Notes: a model not told the origin generated them from the sequence alone. DNA of 62,125 nt from an uncultured Muribaculaceae bacterium (GCA_910584525.1 CAJUAT010000009.1:1-62125); one strand, 5' to 3'; shown: positions 8,842 through 18,578, numbered from the stretch's first letter. A program made the numbers and translations.

Positions 8842-11625
8842 ATGCGAACGAAACTGATACTTCTGCTGCTGCTTGTGCTGTGGATACCATGCATGGCAGC
8901 CACCGGAGTCAAGGGAACGCTGACAGACGCACGCACGGGAGCGCCGGTAAGCAATGCCAACATATTGCTGCGCGACCAGGCCATCTTCGTGACGAGCGGT
9001 TCCGACGGCGTATTCACCATCTCCAACGCCCAGCATGGCAAGGATGTGCTCGAAATCATCGCCTCCGGCTATAACGACACGTATATAGATGTCGACATCG
9101 TGGCCGGTATGATGAAGAATCTCGGCGACATAAAGCTCGACCCCTCCGGATTCGACGCCCCCAAGCTTGATTCCGACGACTATCTCTTCAACGAGGAGGA
9201 CATCCTCGACGACGAAGGTCTCAGCCAGAATGTGGGAACAATCCAGGGAGCCACCGACGACATTTATTACCAGGCTGCCAACTACAAGTTCTCCACGATG
9301 CGATTCCGTCTCCGCGGGTATGAGCAGAACTGGCAGGCCGGCTACGTTAACGGCTTCAACTTCAACGACGCCATGCGCGGCCGCTTCAACTATTCGCAGT
9401 TCGGCGGCATGACATCCTCCGCATTCCGCAACAAGACCACCGACATAGGTCTCTCCGCCGCTTCTTACGGCTTCGGCGACATCGGCGGCTCCACCAACAT
9501 GACCACCTATGCCTCCGAATATGCCCCCGGATGGAAGGGAAATCTGTCATATACCAACTCCAACTACATGCTCCGCGCCATGCTGCAGTATGCCACAGGT
9601 CTCACCAAGAATGGCTGGGCCTTCACGGCATCCATCATCGGCAGATATGCGCCCCAGGGCATAGTGGAGGGTACATTCTACAACTCCTTCGGCTATTTCC
9701 TGTCGCTGGAGAAGGTGTTCAACGACCGTCACAGCCTGAACATCTCCACATGGGGAGCACCCACTCAGCGAGCCACCAACAATGCCGCCACGCAGGAGGC
9801 ATATGACCTCGCCGGCTCAAACCTCTACAACCCCTCATGGGGCTACCTCAACGGCAAGAAGAAGAGCGAGCGCATCGTGGAGTCGTTCGATCCCACAGCT
9901 CTCATCAACTGGATCTGGAAGCCTAAAATGGGCGTCAAACTCAACACAGGTGTCGGTTTCCGCAGCTCCAACTATTCCAGCTCGGCGCTCAACTGGTACA
10001 TGGCTTCCGACCCGAGGCCTACCTACTATAAGAAGCTGCCCTCCTACTTCAAGCCGACAGCCGACCGCGACCTTGACCCCGACCTATATGCCGCGCAGCT
10101 CGCCCAGCAGCAGTTCGTGGCCGACTGGTGGGGCGGCGAAAAGGCCCACCGTCAGATTGACTGGAACGAAATTTATCAGATAAACTACCTCAACACCCTC
10201 CAGTACGACCGAGACCCCGACCTTCGCGGCCAGTCGTCGTACATCCTCGAGAACCGCCACTCCAACTTCATACAGTGGATGCTCAATTCATATCTCGATT
10301 ATCGTATCAACGACAGGATGACCTTCCAGGGAGGTTTGAGCTTCGACTATACCGATGCCCATTACTACAAGACGATCCGCGACCTGCTCGGCGGCGAGTT
10401 CTGGCGCGATGTCGACAACTTCTCCGAGCGTGACTTCGCCGGTAACCCCGACATCATGCAGAACGACATGCGCAACCCCAACCGCCGTGTCGGCGTCGGC
10501 GATGTGTTCGGTTACGACTATAATATACGCAACTATCGCGGCCACCTGTGGGCGCAGAACCAAATCGTGACCACCCACTGGAATGTAAACTATGGCCTTG
10601 AGTACAACATCGTCAGCTTCATGCGTCACGGTAACATGCAGAATGGCCGCGCACCGCAGAACTCCTACGGCGACGGCAAGAGCCATACCTTCAACACCGG
10701 CGCATTCAAGGCCGGAGCCACTTACAAGCTCGACGGCCGTAACTATTTCACGGCACACTTCGCCATCGGAAACCGTGCTCCTCTCGCCAACGACGCTTAT
10801 GTGTCGCCGCGTACCAAGGATACTCCCATGGGCGACCTCAAAACAGAAAAATATATATCGGCCGACCTTTCGTATACCTGGAACTACCGCCGATTCCGCG
10901 GAAGCATCACCGGCTTCTTCACCCATACCTGGGATGGTATGAAGCGAACCGGTTTCTACGATTACGACCTCAATTCGTTCGTAAACTATGCCATATCGGG
11001 CATGGAGACTGAATACAAGGGAGTGGAACTCGGCATGGAGTACAAGATCCTGAGCAATCTCTCCGTCACGGGCGCAGCCACATTCTCGCGTTACCAGTAC
11101 AAGAACAATCCTATGGGCGTTCGTTCATATGAGAACGGTTCCGAAGCCGATGTGGTCCGTCAGCTCTACTACAAGAACTATCATGTTGGAGGCACTCCGC
11201 AGCAGGTTTACTCCATCGGCCTGAACTACAACATCAAGCAGTGGTTCTTCGAGGTGAACGCACAGTGGTTCGGCGACACATGGTTCGAGCTCTCTCCGGC
11301 ACGCCATGAAGAACTCCCGGGCCTCTGGAAATTCTGCTCCTCAGAGGAAGAATTCATACGCAAACGCAACGAAATCGCCTATCAGGACAAACTCAACTCC
11401 GAGTGGGTGGTGAACGTCTCTGTAGGAAAGGTGATATACACCAAGTTCGGCTCCATCAACGTGAACCTCAACGTCAACAACCTCCTCAACAACCGCAACA
11501 TACAGACCGGTGGCTGGCAGGAAGGTAAGTTCGACTATACCAATTACGACGTCAACAAATTCCCCAACAAGATATGGTATGCCCAGGGAATCCGCGTGTT
11601 CCTGAATGTGGGCATCCGTTTCTAA
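8842..11625 (+). CDS. TonB-dependent outer-membrane receptor
   Basis: A 927-residue receptor with a signal peptide (about 20 residues), a carboxypeptidase-regulatory-like beta-sandwich (about 22-105, starting VKGTLTDARTGAPVSNANI), an acidic linker (DSDDYLFNEEDILDDEG), a plug domain (about 130-260, with RFRLRGYEQNW) and a barrel ending in FLNVGIRF. It would import a large ligand across the outer membrane using TonB energy. No SusD gene follows; instead two lipoproteins of another kind do. That separates it from standard glycan SusCD pairs. The gene lies 9 bp behind the EEP gene and 13 bp ahead of the first lipoprotein. Confidence 0.9.
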   Translation: MRTKLILLLLLVLWIPCMAATGVKGTLTDARTGAPVSNANILLRDQAIFVTSGSDGVFTISNAQHGKDVLEIIASGYNDTYIDVDIVAGMMKNLGDIKLDPSGFDAPKLDSDDYLFNEEDILDDEGLSQNVGTIQGATDDIYYQAANYKFSTMRFRLRGYEQNWQAGYVNGFNFNDAMRGRFNYSQFGGMTSSAFRNKTTDIGLSAASYGFGDIGGSTNMTTYASEYAPGWKGNLSYTNSNYMLRAMLQYATGLTKNGWAFTASIIGRYAPQGIVEGTFYNSFGYFLSLEKVFNDRHSLNISTWGAPTQRATNNAATQEAYDLAGSNLYNPSWGYLNGKKKSERIVESFDPTALINWIWKPKMGVKLNTGVGFRSSNYSSSALNWYMASDPRPTYYKKLPSYFKPTADRDLDPDLYAAQLAQQQFVADWWGGEKAHRQIDWNEIYQINYLNTLQYDRDPDLRGQSSYILENRHSNFIQWMLNSYLDYRINDRMTFQGGLSFDYTDAHYYKTIRDLLGGEFWRDVDNFSERDFAGNPDIMQNDMRNPNRRVGVGDVFGYDYNIRNYRGHLWAQNQIVTTHWNVNYGLEYNIVSFMRHGNMQNGRAPQNSYGDGKSHTFNTGAFKAGATYKLDGRNYFTAHFAIGNRAPLANDAYVSPRTKDTPMGDLKTEKYISADLSYTWNYRRFRGSITGFFTHTWDGMKRTGFYDYDLNSFVNYAISGMETEYKGVELGMEYKILSNLSVTGAATFSRYQYKNNPMGVRSYENGSEADVVRQLYYKNYHVGGTPQQVYSIGLNYNIKQWFFEVNAQWFGDTWFELSPARHEELPGLWKFCSSEEEFIRKRNEIAYQDKLNSEWVVNVSVGKVIYTKFGSINVNLNVNNLLNNRNIQTGGWQEGKFDYTNYDVNKFPNKIWYAQGIRVFLNVGIRF

Positions 11626-11638
11626 GAGCAATACAAAG

Positions 11639-13174
11639 ATGAAATTACATAAAATGATATATGGTCTGATCCTGATGCTGGGCATCGGGATGGCCGGCTG
11701 CGACAACGACTATGCAGAGCCGCCGGTACCGCAACCGGAGGGTGGCGTGATCGGCATAGGCACCTGGGACGACCCCATGACGGCATATCAGGTGCTTCAG
11801 GGCTTCGTCAACGACTCAATCGCCGAACCTTGGGCCTGCGGCTATATCGTGGGTTATTGCAACACCAACGTCAGCAATACTCTTTCCGCCGCTTCGGCGG
11901 TGTTGAAAGGCGAGGGATGCACCGTGCCCACCAACATGCTCATCACCTGGAAGAACCCCGCCGACCTGACTCCCGGCGATTCCATAACATGGGAAGACTG
12001 CGCCACCGTGCAGCTCCCCAATACCGATGTGCGCAAGGCCCTCAACCTGAAGGATAATCCCGACAATTTCGGCAAGCTGGTGACCCTGCGCGGCACCACC
12101 GGCACCAAATACTGCGGCGCCTACGGCGTGCGCTCCGTATCCGACTTCGAATGGGGCGACAAGGGCAAGGACCTCCCTCCCGTGGAGTTGCAGCCGCTTC
12201 CTTACCTTTGGGAAGGATGGAACTCGTCGCTCGACCTCAATTATTACAAGAACTCTGGCTGGCGCGTGCTCACCGTAGAGGGTAACCTGCTGGGCTGGGG
12301 CATCGCTCAGCTTGCCAACGGCAACTGCATGACAGCCTCCGCCTACTCGGGCACCCTGTCGGGAGGCCCTTACGATGCCTGGCTGCAGAGTCCTGCCGTG
12401 GATATCGACAAGAGCATGCTGAAGAACGTGAGCTTCAAGATGCGCTCAAGCTATTATTCGCCCGATTCGAGCATGGAGGTATGGCTTATCGCCGACGACA
12501 AGCCCGTGCGTCGTCTCGACGCCAACATCCCTGTAGCTCCCGAGAACGGTTTCAGCGAATGGACGTCGTCGCTCATCGACCTCTCCGACGTCAGCGGCGT
12601 GATACGCATAGGATGGCTCTATAAGACTCAAAAGGGAGGCCGCGAATGCACCGCATATAATCTTGACGATGTCAACATCGGCGGCGCCCCCGAGGTGATA
12701 TATGCCGGTCTTGACGCCGGCGCCGCAACCATCGACTGGACTTTCGAAAACATCAACCTCGGCGGCCTTGAGTATATATGGAGCTGGTACGAGCGCAACG
12801 GCGCCCATTACCTCTATGGCACGGCTTACGCCGGCACCTCACATGAAGCTCTCAGTTACGCCGTTTCACCCGAAATAGACCTCACCGGAAAGACCGACGT
12901 CTCCGCACAGTTCGAGCATGCCGCCAACTATCAGCGCAACATACGCCAGCTCTGCGGCTTCATGGTTCGCGAGGTCGGCCAGACTGAATGGACTCAGATC
13001 GCTATCCCCAACTGGCCTGCCGCCGGGACCTGGAACTTTGCAAGCTCCGGCCAGATTTCCCTCGCCGATTTCGAAGGCAAGAAAATACAGGTGGCTTTCA
13101 AGTACGAGTCTACTAAACAGAATGCCGATTCGTGGGAGATACGTAATTTCCAGATTACAGGAAAGTCTAAATAA
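11639..13174 (+). CDS. Surface-type lipoprotein with DUF6359 and jelly-roll-like modules
   Basis: A 511-residue lipoprotein with lipobox AGC and acylated C21. After a short acidic/Pro linker comes a DUF6359-like domain (about 38-175, with MTAYQV and GYIVG), then two beta-sandwich modules resembling choice-of-anchor-J domains (about 190-355 and 365-511). The last ends in a DSWEIRNF motif that recurs in the next lipoprotein and in the second endonuclease. The start at 11639 is set by the signal peptide. It follows the receptor by 13 bp and its TAA shares one base with the next ATG (13174), indicating translational coupling. A ligand-binding partner of the receptor is inferred. Confidence 0.75.
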   Translation: MKLHKMIYGLILMLGIGMAGCDNDYAEPPVPQPEGGVIGIGTWDDPMTAYQVLQGFVNDSIAEPWACGYIVGYCNTNVSNTLSAASAVLKGEGCTVPTNMLITWKNPADLTPGDSITWEDCATVQLPNTDVRKALNLKDNPDNFGKLVTLRGTTGTKYCGAYGVRSVSDFEWGDKGKDLPPVELQPLPYLWEGWNSSLDLNYYKNSGWRVLTVEGNLLGWGIAQLANGNCMTASAYSGTLSGGPYDAWLQSPAVDIDKSMLKNVSFKMRSSYYSPDSSMEVWLIADDKPVRRLDANIPVAPENGFSEWTSSLIDLSDVSGVIRIGWLYKTQKGGRECTAYNLDDVNIGGAPEVIYAGLDAGAATIDWTFENINLGGLEYIWSWYERNGAHYLYGTAYAGTSHEALSYAVSPEIDLTGKTDVSAQFEHAANYQRNIRQLCGFMVREVGQTEWTQIAIPNWPAAGTWNFASSGQISLADFEGKKIQVAFKYESTKQNADSWEIRNFQITGKSK

Positions 13175-14943
13175 TGATGAAGATGAAAAATCGCGATAAT
13201 ATAATAAGAATAGCGGGGGCGTTGGTGCTTGCCGGCGGACTGTGGTCGTGTCAGGCCGACATGGATGCTCCGGGGCTGGAGGTTCCCGAGGCCACGATAC
13301 AGGCCAACACCACCATCGCCGAGCTTAAAACCCTCTATGAGAACAAAACGTCTCTTGTAGGCTTCAAGGATGAAGCCACAAAGGAGCACTTCATAATCCA
13401 CGGCCGCGTGGTATCCTCCGATGCCTCCGGAAACATCGACCAGAACCTTGTGATTCAGGATGAGACCGCCGCGCTGACATTTTCCATGCGTGAGCGCAAT
13501 CTCTACACCCGTTACCGTCTGGGTCAGGAGGTGGTGGTCGACATGACAGGCCTATATATAGGTTATTACCGCGGCCTGCAGCAGGTAGGCGCCCCCGGCG
13601 ACCCTTACAATGGATTGCCTCAGCTCGGTTTCATGACCTACGACTACTGGCTCGACCATGCACAGTGCAACGGTCTTCCTGACCCTGCGATGCAGCTCGT
13701 CAATGTGGACCAGACATGGCCCGCCGACAAGATTTACTGTCTGAAACTTACCCTTCCCATCTCCAACAGCGACCTGGTGAAGATGCAGAGCCAGCTCGTG
13801 GAAGTGCGCAACGTGCATTTCGTGCAGGCAGGGAAGACCACCTATGCCCCCCGACAGGAAACCGTGTCGCGTTATCTCAAGAACGAGGCCGGCGACTCGC
13901 TTGCCGTGCGCCTCTCGGGCTACAGCAACTTTTATAACGACACGATACCCGAGGGCACAGGCTGCGTGCGCGGTATCCTCGGCTACTTCAACGACTCATG
14001 GCAGATCACGCCCCGCGACCGAAACGACATCATGATCGGCGGTGCCGGCAGCGAGAAGGAACCTTACTCCGTGACCGATATCCTCAACCCCGATTACGAG
14101 GGCGTGCAGGGCTGGACTGCCGGTTATATCGTAGGCTCTGTAAAGGCCGGCGTGTCAAATGTCACTGGCAACGACGACATAATCTTCGGTAAAGATGCCG
14201 AACTCGACAACAATCTCGTGATCGCTGCCGACAAGGAATGCCGCGACTGGTCGCAATGCGCCGTGGTGGAACTCCCTCAGCGCACTCTGCTCCGTAACTA
14301 TGCCAACCTCCTGGACCATCCTGACAATTATCTCAAGAAGATATCCGTGCAGGGCACCATCGGTAAGGATCTCGGAAGGCCCGCGATTACTGAATGTGCA
14401 GGTAAATACGGCACCTTCTCCCTGGAGGGTCTGGTTATCAATCCGCCGGCCGCTGATTATTCCACAGTCTATTTCGGCCTCGACCAGAACGCCACTTCCA
14501 TCGACTGGACATTCGACAATGTGGAACTGTCGAGCGGCGTAAGCTATGTATGGAACTGGAAGGTGTACGACGGAGCCTATTATCTGAACGGCAGCGCATA
14601 TGTGGGCGGCTCTCCCAAGAAAGCCCTGGCATATGCCATATCGCCGATGATTGACCTCAAGGACAAGCTCGAGGCTCGCGTGCATTTCAGCCATGCCGCC
14701 CGTTTCCAGACCACGCTCCGAACCCTCTGCGGTTTCGCCGTGCGTGAGGAAGGACAGGCCTCCTGGACCGAACTCCCCATACCCACATGGCCTACGGCCG
14801 GTAGCTGGACGTTCGTCGACTCCGGATTCATCGATCTCTCCGGTTTCGCCGGCAAGAAAATACAGATAGCCTTCAAGTATGGCTCCGACACCAACGGCGC
14901 CGATACCTGGGAAATCCGCAATGTCACAGTAGAAGCAAGATAA
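13174..14943 (+). CDS. DUF5689 / DUF6359 surface-type lipoprotein
   Basis: A 589-residue lipoprotein with lipobox ending LWSC at C26. Domain order: DUF5689 (about 40-290, beginning TIAELKTLY and containing FIIHGRVVSSDASGN and LVIQDET, the pattern of an OB-fold-type beta-barrel), DUF6359 (about 298-420, with GYIVGSVKAG) and a C-terminal sandwich module (about 440-589, ending DTWEIRNVTVE). OB folds often bind nucleic acids or oligosaccharides; here the ligand is unknown. Its start overlaps the preceding stop by one base. It is the last gene before a strong terminator. Confidence 0.78.
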   Translation: MMKMKNRDNIIRIAGALVLAGGLWSCQADMDAPGLEVPEATIQANTTIAELKTLYENKTSLVGFKDEATKEHFIIHGRVVSSDASGNIDQNLVIQDETAALTFSMRERNLYTRYRLGQEVVVDMTGLYIGYYRGLQQVGAPGDPYNGLPQLGFMTYDYWLDHAQCNGLPDPAMQLVNVDQTWPADKIYCLKLTLPISNSDLVKMQSQLVEVRNVHFVQAGKTTYAPRQETVSRYLKNEAGDSLAVRLSGYSNFYNDTIPEGTGCVRGILGYFNDSWQITPRDRNDIMIGGAGSEKEPYSVTDILNPDYEGVQGWTAGYIVGSVKAGVSNVTGNDDIIFGKDAELDNNLVIAADKECRDWSQCAVVELPQRTLLRNYANLLDHPDNYLKKISVQGTIGKDLGRPAITECAGKYGTFSLEGLVINPPAADYSTVYFGLDQNATSIDWTFDNVELSSGVSYVWNWKVYDGAYYLNGSAYVGGSPKKALAYAISPMIDLKDKLEARVHFSHAARFQTTLRTLCGFAVREEGQASWTELPIPTWPTAGSWTFVDSGFIDLSGFAGKKIQIAFKYGSDTNGADTWEIRNVTVEAR

Positions 14944-14958
14944 TTCTTTCCCCATATA

Positions 14959-14996
14959 AAAGCCGCCGGAGTGTATCCAGTCTCCGGCGGCTTTTA
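14959..14996 (+). terminator. Rho-independent terminator of the deoC-receptor-lipoprotein operon
   Basis: A perfect 12-bp stem, AAAGCCGCCGGA (14959-14970) with TCCGGCGGCTTT (14983-14994), and a 12-nt loop, followed by a T-rich stretch. It lies 15 bp after the second lipoprotein gene. Confidence 0.88.
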
Positions 14997-15045
14997 TTCT
15001 ACTCTTATTTATTTCATTTTCTTAATTTTAAATTGTTTAAATACC

Positions 15046-16749
15046 ATGAGAAGATTTACAACAACATTGATATTCCTGACAGTTTTTCTGACGCTGCAGG
15101 CCGGGTACACAAAGGGTTATTACGACCGTATGGACGGCAAACAGAAGGAGGAACTGAAGAGTGCCGTCAAACAATGCGTGTCGTCGCACCGCAAGCTGGT
15201 ATATGGCGAATTGCCTCAATATTGGCAGTATACCGACGTTTACCCCGAGCTCGTCAACGGCAACAAACGGTGGTGGGACATGTATTCCGACCGCATGTGC
15301 CTTATTTATGAATATCAGACGGCATTCCAGAGCTTTTCCGCCAACAGGATGAACCGTGAGCACAGCGTGCCCAAATCCTGGTGGAAGAAGAACGGCGATG
15401 TGGAATATACTCCGGCTTATTCCGACCTGTGGAATCTCTATCCCTCGGATGCCGAGGCCAATTCGGCGAAGCTAAACTACCCTTTCGGGCCTACCGACAA
15501 GCCTGTATACGACAATGGCGTCACCAAGGTGGGTTATCCCAAGACGGGTTATGGCGGTGGCGCCGCCAGAGTCTTCGAGCCTGCCGATGAATACAAGGGC
15601 GACTTCGCCCGCGCATTCTTCTATATGGCTTGTGTCTACGACGACATCAACTGGGTGATCAACTACATGTTCCGCAAGGAGGCATGGCCCACGCTCACTC
15701 CCTGGGCCATGAACATGCTTCTCCAATGGGCGCGTACCGACAAGGTGAGCCAGAAGGAAATCGACCGCAACAACCTCGTGGAACAGTATCAGGGCAACCG
15801 TAATCCCTTCGTCGACTTCCCTGAGCTTGCCGAGTATATATGGGGCGTGCGCACAAGCGAGACATTCATCATAGCCGAGCAGGAGAACACTGACCCGACG
15901 CCGCCGATTACCGGCGACCCCACAATCAGCGAACCTGTCAACGGGGAGACCCTCGACTTCGGACAGACTGCCGAGGGCCACAACATCAGTCGTGCCCTAC
16001 AGATTCGCGGCAGCAATTTCACAAGCCCGTTGTCGCTCAGAGTGATAGGTGCCGACAAAGACATGTACGTACCTGAAGTCACGGAGATACCTGCCTCAAC
16101 CCTCAATGCGGGCGGCGGCTATCTGCTCAACATCATCTATCGTCCATCGGCTGTCGGCAAGCATGGGGCACGCCTCACGCTCTACGACGGTGGGCTGGAT
16201 GGGTCAGTGGTCGTGACGCTCAGAGGGGAGGCTCTGCCTGTGCCCGAACTCACGGCTCTTACAGCCCTCGAACCTAAGGATGTCACCGACAGCGCCTATA
16301 CTGCCTGCTGGTTGCCGGCCGACGGCATCGCCGACTATTATACCGTGACCCGCGTACGCTATAACGAAGAAGGCGAGGAGGCCGAGACCTACGAGACGAA
16401 TGCCACCGAGCTGCGTTTGTCGGGACGAGATGCCGGCGTCGCCGAGACTTACAGCGTGACATATTCGCGGCTGGGACTTGTCTCGCCCGCATCCAACACC
16501 ATATATGTCGCCGCCTCCGGCATGGAGTCGATGCAATATGAGGTGCCCTTCCGCGCCATCGGTTCCGACGGATGCATCACAATCCTCTCCGGCGACGGTA
16601 TGCCGATACGAAGCCTTACCATCACCGACCCCGCCGGACGTGTGTTAATCGTTGACGATGTTCCCGATGCTACTGATATACGGCTGCCGGCAGGAATATA
16701 TATCATTTACGCTCCCGGACACAAGCCGCATAAAGTGAGGGTATGGTGA
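15046..16749 (+). CDS. Secreted endonuclease I family nuclease with C-terminal sorting-like domain
   Basis: A 567-residue extracellular DNase-type protein. It has a signal peptide (about 20 residues), then an EndA/NucM-like endonuclease I domain (about 22-285) with the beta-beta-alpha-metal motif N103-R-E-H106-SVPKSWW. Next come an Ig-like segment (about 305-395), a fibronectin-III-like segment (about 400-490) and a tail of about 60 residues ending LPAGIYIIYAPGHKPHKVRVW-like, resembling T9SS type A sorting domains. The start at 15046 is chosen because upstream in-frame codons run into the preceding terminator. No consensus promoter was found in the AT-rich 50 bp before it. Confidence 0.85.
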   Translation: MRRFTTTLIFLTVFLTLQAGYTKGYYDRMDGKQKEELKSAVKQCVSSHRKLVYGELPQYWQYTDVYPELVNGNKRWWDMYSDRMCLIYEYQTAFQSFSANRMNREHSVPKSWWKKNGDVEYTPAYSDLWNLYPSDAEANSAKLNYPFGPTDKPVYDNGVTKVGYPKTGYGGGAARVFEPADEYKGDFARAFFYMACVYDDINWVINYMFRKEAWPTLTPWAMNMLLQWARTDKVSQKEIDRNNLVEQYQGNRNPFVDFPELAEYIWGVRTSETFIIAEQENTDPTPPITGDPTISEPVNGETLDFGQTAEGHNISRALQIRGSNFTSPLSLRVIGADKDMYVPEVTEIPASTLNAGGGYLLNIIYRPSAVGKHGARLTLYDGGLDGSVVVTLRGEALPVPELTALTALEPKDVTDSAYTACWLPADGIADYYTVTRVRYNEEGEEAETYETNATELRLSGRDAGVAETYSVTYSRLGLVSPASNTIYVAASGMESMQYEVPFRAIGSDGCITILSGDGMPIRSLTITDPAGRVLIVDDVPDATDIRLPAGIYIIYAPGHKPHKVRVW

Positions 16750-16772
16750 TTTTTGGGATTTTTGCCGCATTG

Positions 16773-16805
16773 ATTGCGGTAATATGAAAATAATTATTAA
16801 CTTTG
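16773..16805 (+). promoter_or_regulatory. Probable promoter of the second endonuclease I gene
   Basis: TAACTTTG at 16798-16805 is a full match to the -7 element. ATTG at 16773-16776, 21 bp upstream, is a one-mismatch -33 element. Confidence 0.5.
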
Positions 16806-16938
16806 CCACGTGCAAGCAGGATGTAGGCCAAAACCTCTTTAAAGGCTCTGTTGACTCGTATCCCGTCTTGCAAAACGAAACTTGAAAATCAAGGTGCCGC
16901 CGCCATGCGCGACGGTACCGTACAATGAACAACTTTTT

Positions 16939-18531
16939 ATGTACAACAGAACAAAAGGCATATTATACATCATCGGCTGCGCTGTGACCGGCATTCTTAT
17001 GGCAGGGAGTGTCGACGCTCTGGCGTCATATCCCAAGGGGTATTACAACTCTCTTAACGGAAAGTGCGGGGCTGAACTCGTCACCGCTCTCAAGAACTTG
17101 GCCAAAGGGCACAAGGTAATATCTTACGGCGACGCCACATGGAGAGCTTTCAAATCTACCGACGTCAAGACTGTAAACGGCATCGAATACTGGTGGGACA
17201 TGTATTCCAACAATCTGGTGAAGGTGAGCAGCGGCCATGGCGGTCTCAACATAGAGCACTCGGTGGCCAACTCCTGGTGGGAAGGTGTGCATAACGATGC
17301 TTACAAAGACATCGTGCATCTCAACCCGTCGGATGCCACCGCCAACAACCGCAAGTCGAATTATCCCCTTGGAGAAGTGGCTACGATGAAGTGGGAGAAT
17401 GGCGTGACGTTTGTGGGGAGTCCGGTATCGGGTCAGGGCGGTGGCTCCGACTATGTCTACGAGCCGGCCGACGAATACAAGGGCGACTTCGCCCGCGTGT
17501 TCATGTACATGTTCACGGCCTACCGCGACATGGCGTGGGGTACACGTTTCACATGGATGTACGATACCTCAGACCCGTTGATGTTGAAGCCCTGGGCTCG
17601 CGACCTGGTGTTGCGCTGGTCGGCTTCCGACGCCGTGAGCCAGAAGGAACGCGACCGTAACGACGGCATATACAAAGAGCAGAACAACCGCAATCCCTTC
17701 ATCGACCTTCCCGACCTTGCCGACCATATATGGGGCAGCAAGAATACCGTGCCTTATAAGATAGAAGGAGCTCCGGATATCCCCGAAGACCCCGGGAATC
17801 CTGAAAACGAGAAGGTTTACAGCTGGCTCAATTCCACGAGCTCCTCCATCGACTCAGGATGGGAATTCGAGAACACCGACCTTCCGGAAGCTCTGTCGTA
17901 CGTATGGCAGTGGAAGAGCCATAACAACAAGAACTATTACCTGTGCGGAAGCGCTTATAAGGACGACACGCCGTATGCTGCGGAGGCAATAGCCTGGAGT
18001 CCGGTAATCGATATGGAGAATGTGGAGAAGGCCACTTTTACCTTCGACCATGCTGCCAGATTCCAGAAAACGTTGCGCGACCTGTGCAAAGTGGTGGTGC
18101 TCAACATGGATGTAAACGCAGGAGCCGACGGATACATCAGTACCTGCGAGATTCCCTCGTGGCCGCAGGCCGATACATGGACATTCAGCAATTCCGGAAC
18201 CATCGAGATACCCGCAGCCAGTATAGCCAACTCGCATATACGTGTGGGATTCCTTTACAAGTCAGGCGTTGCGGGTGCCGACACCTGGGAAATCAACAAT
18301 GCGAAACTCGTGCTCAAGACCAGACCCTCCGGCATCAAGGAGATCGGCGACGGCTCCGACACCGACGACAGCTGTCTGGTGGAGGTCTGGGGCAACAATA
18401 TCATAGCTCCCGAAGGGGCCGTGATCTTCGACCTCAACGGCAGGAGAGTGAATGGCGAAAACCTCGGCAGAGGTGTATATATCGTCACCAAGCCTACCTT
18501 CCGAAAGGCTGTGAAAGTAATGGTGAAATAA
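16939..18531 (+). CDS. Second secreted endonuclease I family nuclease with receptor-operon module
   Basis: A 530-residue paralogue of the preceding nuclease. It has a hydrophobic signal segment (about 8-30), then an endonuclease I domain (about 32-285) with catalytic motif NIEH107SVANSWW. From about 300 to 455 follows a sandwich module ending GADTWEINNAKLV, strikingly similar to the C-terminal module of the two lipoproteins upstream. A short sorting-like tail closes with RGVYIVTKPTFRKAVKVMVK. The start at 16939 is preferred because it begins the signal peptide. It has its own promoter candidate 130 bp upstream. Confidence 0.85.
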   Translation: MYNRTKGILYIIGCAVTGILMAGSVDALASYPKGYYNSLNGKCGAELVTALKNLAKGHKVISYGDATWRAFKSTDVKTVNGIEYWWDMYSNNLVKVSSGHGGLNIEHSVANSWWEGVHNDAYKDIVHLNPSDATANNRKSNYPLGEVATMKWENGVTFVGSPVSGQGGGSDYVYEPADEYKGDFARVFMYMFTAYRDMAWGTRFTWMYDTSDPLMLKPWARDLVLRWSASDAVSQKERDRNDGIYKEQNNRNPFIDLPDLADHIWGSKNTVPYKIEGAPDIPEDPGNPENEKVYSWLNSTSSSIDSGWEFENTDLPEALSYVWQWKSHNNKNYYLCGSAYKDDTPYAAEAIAWSPVIDMENVEKATFTFDHAARFQKTLRDLCKVVVLNMDVNAGADGYISTCEIPSWPQADTWTFSNSGTIEIPAASIANSHIRVGFLYKSGVAGADTWEINNAKLVLKTRPSGIKEIGDGSDTDDSCLVEVWGNNIIAPEGAVIFDLNGRRVNGENLGRGVYIVTKPTFRKAVKVMVK

Positions 18532-18547
18532 TCGGGAATATTCCTTG

Positions 18548-18578
18548 CGTCATGCCGGTCTCACCGGCCGGCATGACG
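18548..18578 (+). terminator. Intergenic hairpin after the second endonuclease
   Basis: A perfect 11-bp stem, CGTCATGCCGG (18548-18558) with CCGGCATGACG (18568-18578). It has no proper T run (GTTCT follows), so termination may be partial and read-through into the oxidoreductase genes is possible. Confidence 0.45.

Noticed and set aside
14971..15045. An earlier ATG for the first endonuclease I gene
   Set aside because: It lies in the loop of the terminator hairpin and would bury the signal peptide.
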